Origin: Tetrapyrgos nigripes
Lineage: Eukaryota; Basidiomycota; Agaricomycetes; Agaricales; Campanellaceae
Assembly: GCA_013368315.1 (NCBI GenBank)
Contig: JAACJM010000033.1
Span: 186,001-250,000, forward strand
Length of the DNA stretch: 64,000 nt
Direction of reading: 5' to 3'
A model generated the notes under the pieces. The model had not been told where the DNA came from and did no database searches. It worked only from the letters and a program-made list of their open reading frames with translations. This document shows positions 57,307 to 64,000 of this stretch, piece by piece (the stretch's first letter is position 1; each line of letters opens with the position of its first letter). The position numbers and the translations under genes are program-made.

Positions 57307-58190
57307 ACCTAAGAATTCCACCAAATCAGTTTCGAAGGTACATTTCTCTGGTTTGGCATATATGTCGTTTTCCCAAAGTCGTGCAAGTACTTCTTTGACC
57401 ATATGCCAATGTTCTTCCAAAGATTCCATGAATATCAAGATATCATCCATATAGATCACCACTTTTCCAGAGTCGATGAGATCCTTAAAGAGGGTGTTCA
57501 TCATTGCCTGGAATGTTGCAGGAGAATTCATAAGAGCAAAAAACATCACTGTTGGTTCAAAAAGTCCTCTATTTGTTTTGAATGCTGCTTTCCACTCGTC
57601 TCCTTCTTTTATTCACACATTGTTATATCCCCATCGAAGGTCAATCTTTGAAAAGACTCGTGCCCCTTTGAGTTTATCTACCAATTCTGATATAAGAGGC
57701 AATGGGTATTTGTTCTTGATGGTTCCTTTGTTCAGTGCTCGGTAGTCCTGTACTGGTCGTAGTTTTCCGTCTTTCTTTTTGACAAAGAAGAAGGGACTTG
57801 CCATAGGAGACTTCGATGGTCTTATGTATTCCTTTTCCAAATTCTCTTCAATGAAATTATCAAGCTCTTCCTGTTTGTTTGGGGATAAGGGATAGGTTTT
57901 GCAAGGGCGAGGTATGAAGTCCAGTTTCAATTCGATAGCGTGGTCCCATTCTCCACGTTTCAGCAATCATTCTGAGGTTTGTTTGTCAAAGACTGATAAG
58001 AACTGATGATATTGGAATGGAATCTTATCTATAAGTGGTATATCCCCTTTTGTCCTTTGGGCCGCTTCTGCAAGCTCTTGAGCCTTGGTAAATCCTGCAC
58101 GGATGGGTAATTCCAAATCAGATGTCAGTGATATGCCATACAAAATCGCAGTATACATACTTGGATTTTGGTTCATAATATCAGTTTTGA
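57307..58190 (-). pseudogene. Gypsy reverse transcriptase
   Basis: Order on the minus strand: NVKTDIMNQNPSMYTAILYG and a linker to [40 protein letters not shown] segment, [53 protein letters not shown], and VVIYMDDILIFMES with the Y-M-D-D site intact. It breaks at VEFLGL, where the Ngaro-like element entered. TGA codons at 57967-57969 and 57613-57615 stand at positions where relatives have arginine (for example RWGYNNVRIKEGDEW). Confidence 0.9.
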
Positions 58191-58194
58191 CATT

Positions 58195-58985
58195 CTTTTA
58201 AGGGAATAAGAGGACTAGGGTGAGCCCTGAACTGCTAGTTAATACCTAGCGGGACTAAGAAAACAACGGTACAATAATATTAAGTGCTTACGAATGGAGA
58301 AACAACTCATTCTAAGTACTATGATAGATATGTACGAGTTGGGAGTTATAATAGCAGACCCACCAAATGATAAAGATAGTCTATAAAGGCTTTTGAATCC
58401 TATTATAATGACTAGAACCACTAGCGTGATCTAGCGGACTTTTCAATTTGTTTTATATTTTCTCTACGTACCTTTTAGTGGACCTCGAAAAGAAATAGGT
58501 AACTGTATAGTTGTAGCTGCGAGTAGTATAAAAGGACCAGATATTACAAGTAGCTACCCAAGCCATGTACTGTAGAGTATCGGATCTCGCTAGCAATAGT
58601 AGAGGACGTGAAACACGGACCAAAGCTTCTAAACAAACTTAACTGCACTCACTACGAGTATAAACATTGTGTTGGAGATAATAGAGTTTTAAAATTGAAC
58701 ATCTTTGGGGTTATAACTGTGATCTTTGTGTTGACCTTCTGGTCTATTAAGTGTTGATTTTAAGTGTTTGATTTTAGGGACTAGTTGATCCCCTTGGTGT
58801 TAAACTTGTGTTTATCGTGTCACACGCTAAGCGCTAACTTCATTGAAAAACCCCAATCAAAAGTACTTATAGTACAAGTAAAACTGGGAGTTTGAGTACT
58901 CTGACTACTCGGAACACTCGTCTCATTTACATTTGTATACGGTTTTGTGTTTGGGTGCAGTTCCTAGCACTTAATTACAAAAACC
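58195..58985. other. Unexplained AT-rich insert between Gypsy protease and RT
   Basis: About 0.8 kb without coding sequence. It separates the protease-side linker (EKEEHDLIIGG, about 58990-59030) from the RT start (NVKTDIMNQNPS, about 58190). In related elements these are nearly continuous. It contains repeated CTAGCGG and CCTAGC motifs but no clear terminal repeats or target duplication. Confidence 0.55.
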
Positions 58986-59135
58986 ACCTATTATCAGATC
59001 ATGTTCTTCCTTTTCAAACAACTTCTCTAACACCTCCTTTTCCCATTAGTTCAGAAGCTTGTCTCGACCAAAGTCTTCTTCAATGGTCATAGATTCTGAG
59101 GAACGGTGAAATGAACGTATAGGGATTCGGCAACA

Positions 59136-59760
59136 TCAGCCTGCAACCTTCGATTGTATAACCTGTTTAAACCATCCGATTGGTTCAGACCATGTTACTT
59201 GATAATCCTTGTGATTAGTTCGTTTGAGGGTCATAAGTTTAGTACGGAGATTGAGAACAGGGGGTTGCTTCAAGGTACACATTTCGGGACATCTGACCAT
59301 ATTCATCCTGGGAAATGACCAATCTATTTCTGGATTGTGTTCCTCCAACCAGTTGGTACTGAGAATTATATTGTGATCTCTGATGTCTGTAACATAGAAT
59401 TTGGCCATCTCTTCATGATATGATTTATTGTCTTGAGAATAGATTTGGAGTTTTTGGATGGTATAATGGCATACCCATCCCATAGTATTTTCAGAACCAT
59501 CAACGTTTTGTACAAGAAATGGATTTTTGATAGGAAGAAGGGTTAATCAGTTTTTTCATACGAAACGGCTATTGATGATTATGCCTTCCACACCACTATC
59601 TATTAGAGCATCTGCATCAATTTTTCTGCCAGTGATTTTGCCAATAAGTTCAGTTTTGAGTCAGTTACGAGTGACTGCTGACATCCTTAATTCTGCAGGG
59701 AAGGTACGCTCACTAGAGGGGTATAACACACTATATTGATTGTTCAGAAATTGTCTGGTG
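59136..59760 (-). pseudogene. Gypsy protease region
   Basis: About 59580-59640 encodes DALIDSGVEGIIIN, the D-S-G active site of an aspartic protease. A stop follows near 59545, then the segment MGWVCHYTIQKLQIYSQDNK, FYVTDIRDHNIILSTNWLEE, HNPEIDWSFPRMNMVRC, which is the downstream half of the retropepsin-like domain usual in chromoviruses. It ends at 59136. Confidence 0.8.
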
Positions 59761-59800
59761 TACTGTACAACTCCCTCTGACAACGTAGCAGAGGAGTGTT

Positions 59801-61382
59801 TCAAAAATCCAACTTTGACATAATATCCTTCAAATAGCCAGCCGCTTGTTCCTTCTCTTCTCCTTGCAGACCCTTGACCTTATTTACCATATCTGAAATG
59901 TCCTTGATTATGTTATGCAATGATGATGCTTGAGCTACTGTTATAGGTGACGAGCAAGATGATGATGATGGAATTGGAGCAGAAGTTTCAGCTGTCCTAA
60001 CAGCACGAGGAGGAAATTTTCGGCACATGTTCTGAGCTGTTGAAGGTCTAGGGGTATTGTTTGGGAATGTCAGACATTCATTGCTCATATGTCCAGGTTG
60101 TCTACACGCAAAACATGCCCCTTGCTTTCGAAGTTGGTCCCTTTCTTCAGGTGTCAGTTTAGGTAATGGAGTAAAGGACAAGTTAGCACCTGCTCCCATG
60201 TTCATAAGTGCATTCATGCTTGCTACTGTCCTTCCTTGAGAAGGACCCGAATTCGTTCTTGGTGTAGAGAATGGCCTTGATCGCCCTTCCCTTTCCCTTT
60301 TGTTTATCCATTCCAAATGGAGATCCATCGTTCTCTCCCTATATTTGTCGAAATCCTTCCACTTCAGCCAAGTCATTCCTACTGTCTTCTGAAGCTTCTC
60401 TGGGAGACCTGCTTTGTAATAATCCAAAGGGCTGTTTCTCTGAAGTCTGACTCTTCCCCATATGGGTCAAAGATACTGTTATAACTACTGATGTCCGTTC
60501 CCTTCATCCTAGCATTCTTGATTTTTGTCCTTGCAACCTCGTCGGAAGCAAGCGCCTTGAAATCTCTTTTAAACCTATCTCAGATCTCTTTCAGTGTTGT
60601 CCATCACCTCTTGTCCTCCTCGTCTTCTTCTCGTTCTGTAATTCGTTGAGTTGCCCAATCCCCCCCTTTTTCTCCTGTGAAGAACAAGAGGAACAGGGAC
60701 ACCTTGGAGTCTTCAGTGGAATATCTGGCCCTGTTCTGATGTAAGTAGTTATTGAACAAGGCTAACCACCATTTCGCTTCATCTCAGGTTTCATTCATCA
60801 CTCAGAAGTACTATTAGAGTCATTAGGTGCTATGTCTGACATTGCTGGGTCGTCTGGGTCTGACAGTTCGGCAGATGGAGTAGAGGCTGGATGACGAGGG
60901 GCTACAGATGGTCCTTCAGTAGATGGAATTGTGGGAGAAGAAGGATCATTTGGTTCTGATGGATTGGGAGAAGGGCTACAGAGAGGGGTTGATGGATTAT
61001 TGGAAGATGGATTTGGTAATGGATCTGATGTGGAAGACGAATCAGGTGGTTCGAGAGAAGAGGGTTCTGGATTTGGTCAAGTGTTTGTTGGGGTAGACAT
61101 TCCCTGGTCTTGTTCAGTTTTGGAGTTGATAATGGGATGTGCTTTTCAAATTTCTAGCTCCTGATTATTGGTTATGACTTCGAGCAGCGGATTAAAGGGA
61201 ACGTTAGAAGGGACTTTCTGTTTGTTGTATTGATTGAGACATGGTAGATCATTGCAGAATTTCCACGGATTGTCTTTGTCGTCCATGAAATAGGCATCTT
61301 GTTTAGATCTGGGCCAGTAAGTGTGTGGACAGTTTGCACAGGGAAGAGATGGATCTGCAGACTCTGTTCGTTGAGATGTCAT
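59801..61382 (-). pseudogene. Gypsy gag
   Basis: Starts at 61382 (MTSQRTESADPSLPCANC) with a C-x2-C containing N-terminus (WPRSKQDAYFMDDKDNPWKF). A proline/serine-rich linker with in-frame stops (about 61146, 61080, 60830) follows, then a capsid-like region in broken frames (WWLALFNNYLHQNRARYSTE; ALASDEVARTKIKNARMKGT). The open segment 59801-60427 has MDYYKAGLPEKLQKTVGMTW, WKDFDKYRERTMDLHLEWIN and the zinc knuckle CFACRQPGHMSNEC. The knuckle binds RNA in this family. Confidence 0.82.
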
Positions 61383-61385
61383 ACA

Positions 61386-61805
61386 CTAGATAACTGGGAA
61401 AGGAAGAGGGTTGTCTTGTTCTGGATCGAGGAAGAGAGGGAGGTGTTCTTCGTTGTAGTCTCTGATATAGAAGGGACCAGTAATCCTGACAGTATATTCC
61501 TCAGATCTGTGGTTATAAGTGGTTTGTATATGTGAATATCTAGACAGGGCTACTTCACTTAGTCTAAACTTCCAAATCCAATGTTCAGTACAGATGAAGC
61601 TGTCATTGTAGACCCACATGTGTTCCCTGATACCTTGCAAATTGTTGTAATGGCTATGGACATCCACTAGTTGTGGTGGGAACAGATATGGGGGTCGATG
61701 GCAGTCTTCAGCAGTATAAACTGCAGGTATAAAATGAATCAGTCTGGTAGCCAGGGTAGATGATGTATACGAAAGGGGTATGATTGTTGCTACACCAATA
61801 CTCAC
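61386..61805 (-). CDS. Extra 139-residue ORF between LTR and gag of the Gypsy element
   Basis: An intact frame from ATG 61805 to TAG 61386, ending 3 bp before the gag ATG at 61382. The translation (RPPYLFPPQLVDVHSHYNNL, HMWVYNDSFICTEHWIWKFR, EYTVRITGPFYIRDYNEEHL) is not low-complexity and, unlike the rest of the element, contains no stop. No known domain recognised. The close stop-start spacing suggests translation by reinitiation or a fused ancestral reading. It may be an accessory gag-like part or a captured gene. Confidence 0.5.
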   Translation of the reverse strand: MSIGVATIIPLSYTSSTLATRLIHFIPAVYTAEDCHRPPYLFPPQLVDVHSHYNNLQGIREHMWVYNDSFICTEHWIWKFRLSEVALSRYSHIQTTYNHRSEEYTVRITGPFYIRDYNEEHLPLFLDPEQDNPLPFPVI

Positions 61806-61978
61806 AGCCTACTCAAAGTAGTGTCTGCTAGCAATCGATACGAAATTGAATTGCAATGAGGGAAGACAAAGCTTGCAGTATAGATGGAATGAGGATGGAG
61901 GAGGGAAAGGATATTTGAGAATAAAGATGAACACGATATACGAGGAGGAGACTCAAGATAGTGAGGTGGGTGTATGGG

Positions 61979-61988
61979 AGTTCGTTCA
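61979..61988 (-). promoter_or_regulatory. Putative self-primer binding site of the Gypsy element
   Basis: Just inside the 5' LTR the plus strand reads AGTTCGTTCA (2 bp from the LTR edge), so the transcript carries TGAACGAACT. This can pair at 9 of 10 positions with AGTTCATTCA at the probable start of the same transcript (complement of 62156-62165). No tRNA-type TGG start is present here. This is the arrangement of the self-priming Tf1/sushi group. Confidence 0.55.
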
Positions 61989-61990
61989 AG

Positions 61991-62477
61991 TGTCAAGGTT
62001 GCTGATACACTCAATAACCACCCAAGTCACACACTGAGAGAGAATGGATACAAACCAGATAGATTGAGAGAGATATAGATGAGATAGAGAGAAAGGAGAC
62101 GAGTAGGCTGACTAGGCTCTACACTGTGTAGTAGTAGTACAGAGCTGAGACGAAGTGAATGAACTGGGGAATCAGTTATAAAAGATTTCAAGTATATATG
62201 AGAAATGTGAAGAGATGAGAAAAATAAGTAAAAATAGAACGGTGCCATATGGTTGAGAAAGATAGAAAGATTGAATCAATCAAGTCAAAAATAGGAAGAA
62301 TGGATAAGAGATAAGAAAGATAGGAAGATCAATTGACAGTTATTATAGAGTTTGACAGGTTTTATAAGGTTCAAAGTCAGGTTTATCAAGGAAATGCAAT
62401 AGACGAGTGATCAGAAAATGGGTTCAATAATGAGGTAGAAGAAGGAGGAGGATAAAGAACTGTAGCAGTTCGTGACA
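61991..62477 (-). repeat. Gypsy 5' LTR
   Basis: 487 bp, outer end GTGACA next to GTGGA. It lacks about 19 bp (GTGATATAAGGTTTAAAAG) that the other copies have. Confidence 0.9.
62193..62199 (-). promoter_or_regulatory. TATA box in the Gypsy 5' LTR
   Basis: TATATA on the minus strand lies about 28-35 bp upstream of the AGTTCATTCA segment proposed as transcript start. Conserved in the 3' LTR. Confidence 0.45.
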
Positions 62478-62482
62478 GTGGA

Positions 62483-62975
62483 AGGGACAAAAGGACACGT
62501 CATCCACATTGCACAAAGCAGAGCTTGAATGTTGCAGAGTTTGAAAGAGCTGGTTTAGAGCTGGAAAAGGACAACGAGTTTGGACTTAGAAAAAAAAAGA
62601 GATGGCGCGATGACAGGGAATTCGAGGATGATAGATAGAATACGAAGAGGAAACCACTCTCTGTACGAGAGGATTCAATGGCGGAACTACTCAGATATGC
62701 TTGCCATCAATCTGACCAAGTTCGAGGATTTCTGAAAAGTCCTTGCCATATCAGATTTTATCTGTACAACTCAGTACAACTCGTATCTACTCAGAAATTT
62801 CAACATCCAGTCGGATCTCGTCTGTGTCATTTTTCACTGGGCTTTATCCCCCATCTGAACTAGTCTTCGCCCAGTCAAAGTGCTACTCCATCTCGTCTTT
62901 ACTTTGATTATACTTCTTTTGCTTCTTCTTTGAGGATTCAGTTCCACTAGATCTACTGTGAGAGCTTTAGCATCT
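62483..62975. other. No supported gene
   Basis: About 490 bp right of the Gypsy element. A plus-strand ORF at 62678-62863 shows nothing recognisable. Confidence 0.4.
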
Positions 62976-63199
62976 CCTTACCCCTGAACTAAACACCTCG
63001 TCTTGAGTGGAAGGTAGTTGTTGGTTGAGTCATTTGCCTTTGACCCCACACTTGGTGTCTCAGCAGTTACACCTGAATGGGGGCCAGGTTTTTCACCCTG
63101 ACATCTTATAGACACACTGGGTGAAAGCTCTTGTCCATTGTCCTTGTCATTCCCTTTACTAGAACCCACATATCTATAAGCACCATGTACCCTTAGCTA

Positions 63200-63600
63200 G
63201 TGTCCGTTGTCAAAAAGTTCCCACTCAGGCTCCACCCTTTCTTTTGGGTGGGGTCACATCTCCTTTGGCTAAAATCTTGTGTGAGCAAGTTGAGCTGTCT
63301 GACCCCATTCCAGATGGACAAGTGCATCAGCAGTTTAGATTTATGTTCAGCCAAAAAAATTTCTCTGCAGACTGCGGCTTGTCAATTCCCGCCATTTCAC
63401 TATTCCTCAATAATAAATTCTCAAGTACCTTGAAAATGTCTTCAGCCCAAGTGGAGGCTTTGTGAAGACCTTAAAGTCTGGTTGGAATTTCAAGGTGTGG
63501 ATGATGATCCTCTAACCTTGGAGAGGCAATACTTGATTTTTGGCCTTATAAACGGGAATAAGAATTTACGAAATCCAGGTCATTGAGTACCTTGACAATG
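63200..63600 (+). pseudogene. Degenerate ORF of unknown family
   Basis: A plus-strand frame reads GGVTSPLAKILCEQVELSDP, FRFMFSQKNFSADCGLSIPA, and ISLFLNNKFSSTLKMSSAQV to a TGA at about 63463. One base out of frame it continues DLKVWLEFQGVDDDPLTLER and QYLIFGLINGNKNLRNPGH to TGA near 63584. The two halves have clear coding character and look like one protein broken by a frameshift. Not recognised; it may be part of a mobile element gene or a degraded host gene. Confidence 0.45.
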
Positions 63601-64000
63601 ACTTAAATCCTTTCTCATCTTTGAAATGTCACCAATCATTTAGGTACCTTTAAATGCTTTAAAAATCATTTATTCATGTCTAAATCTTTAACAGCAAAGG
63701 CAAGGACCCAGACACCTTTATTGGTAACTGGGCTTTTGCTGATGGTAGTGATAAGTATTAGGGTATCTGCAGGTCCCTGCAGAGGGTCCCCACAGATTTC
63801 TGATACCTGCTGTCATTGCTCTGATGTAGTGTAGTTGATGTACTCTACATGCATAGTTATTCAAATTCCCTTATTCCCCAGCAAACGAGGCCCGAGTCCG
63901 TCGTATCCGACTGCTTGACACACCCCCAAACTTCAACATCCTCCTTTCCACTTCCTTTCCTGGCCTCTCCAGTTTGCTATCTTCACTTGTGTAGCACATG
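63601..64000. other. No supported gene
   Basis: 400 bp to the window edge with no recognisable coding or repeat structure. Confidence 0.4.

Larger units (their letters stand above)
47608..62477 (-). mobile_element. Ty3/Gypsy chromovirus with nested Ngaro-like element
   Basis: LTRs at 47608-48086 (3') and 61991-62477 (5') begin TGTCAAGGTTG. The 5 bp duplication GTGGA lies at 47603-47607 and 62478-62482. The minus-strand coding order is an extra 139-residue ORF, gag, protease, RT, RNase H, integrase, chromodomain. The total span is 14,870 bp, of which 6,979 bp (50328-57306) is a later insertion, leaving about 7.9 kb. The chromodomain and the probable self-primer place it with Tf1/sushi-type chromoviruses. 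Multiple TGA codons inactivate it. Confidence 0.93.

Noticed and set aside
61806..61990. tRNA-primed site next to the Gypsy 5' LTR
   Set aside because: No TGG-beginning complement of a tRNA 3' end is present at the LTR edge; the self-pairing arrangement is a better match.

Overview
This window looks like a transposon-rich stretch of a filamentous basidiomycete genome, most likely a mushroom-forming Agaricomycete. The support is host-type genes cut by many 45-60 bp GT-AG introns, multi-pass membrane proteins of a kind expanded in these fungi, and a characteristic mix of transposons (PIF/Harbinger, hAT, Ty1/Copia, Ty3/Gypsy chromovirus and a tyrosine-recombinase Ngaro-like element). I recognised no rRNA, tRNA or CRISPR. 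The species cannot be named from the sequence.

Layout. 1-6.1 kb holds the end of an unknown gene and two minus-strand, intron-rich membrane protein genes. 6113-9778 is a complete PIF/Harbinger element (TTA target duplication, Myb/SANT-like ORF plus DDE transposase) whose transposase is broken by a 265 bp mariner-type MITE. 9.8-16.5 kb is mostly gene-poor, with a solo Gypsy LTR (13145-13583) and a host-like ORF split by a 546 bp hAT-type MITE (15547-16092). 16615-23371 is a full-length but decayed Copia element. 23753-26304 is a membrane protein gene with a C-terminal ankyrin array in which each exon is one repeat. 26.5-37.2 kb is a scrambled region: a RecQ-like helicase stub, a 417 bp inverted repeat pair 9.4 kb apart, TTAGGG-bearing modules, and a 2.83 kb palindrome with 1,411 bp arms built on a Copia RT fragment. 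A third membrane protein gene (33746-35101) lies in the same interval. 40249-45319 is a hAT element with a spliced transposase. 47608-62477 is a Ty3/Gypsy chromovirus with 5 bp target duplications and a probable self-priming site. A 6,979 bp Ngaro-like element (50328-57306) with complete split direct repeats is nested inside its RT gene.

Nesting gives a relative order: mariner MITE after Harbinger, Ngaro after Gypsy, hAT MITE after its host ORF. In three places (Harbinger/MITE, host ORF/hAT MITE, Gypsy/Ngaro) conceptual removal of the insert gives back an open, in-frame coding sequence, so those boundaries are firm. Most inactivating changes in the elements are in-frame TGA codons where the family has arginine (CGA), or CpG-to-CpA changes in catalytic codons. 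That is the signature of methyl-cytosine deamination, not random decay.

Limits: exon boundaries are read by eye, long gene-poor stretches may hide host genes with small exons, and no database search was possible.
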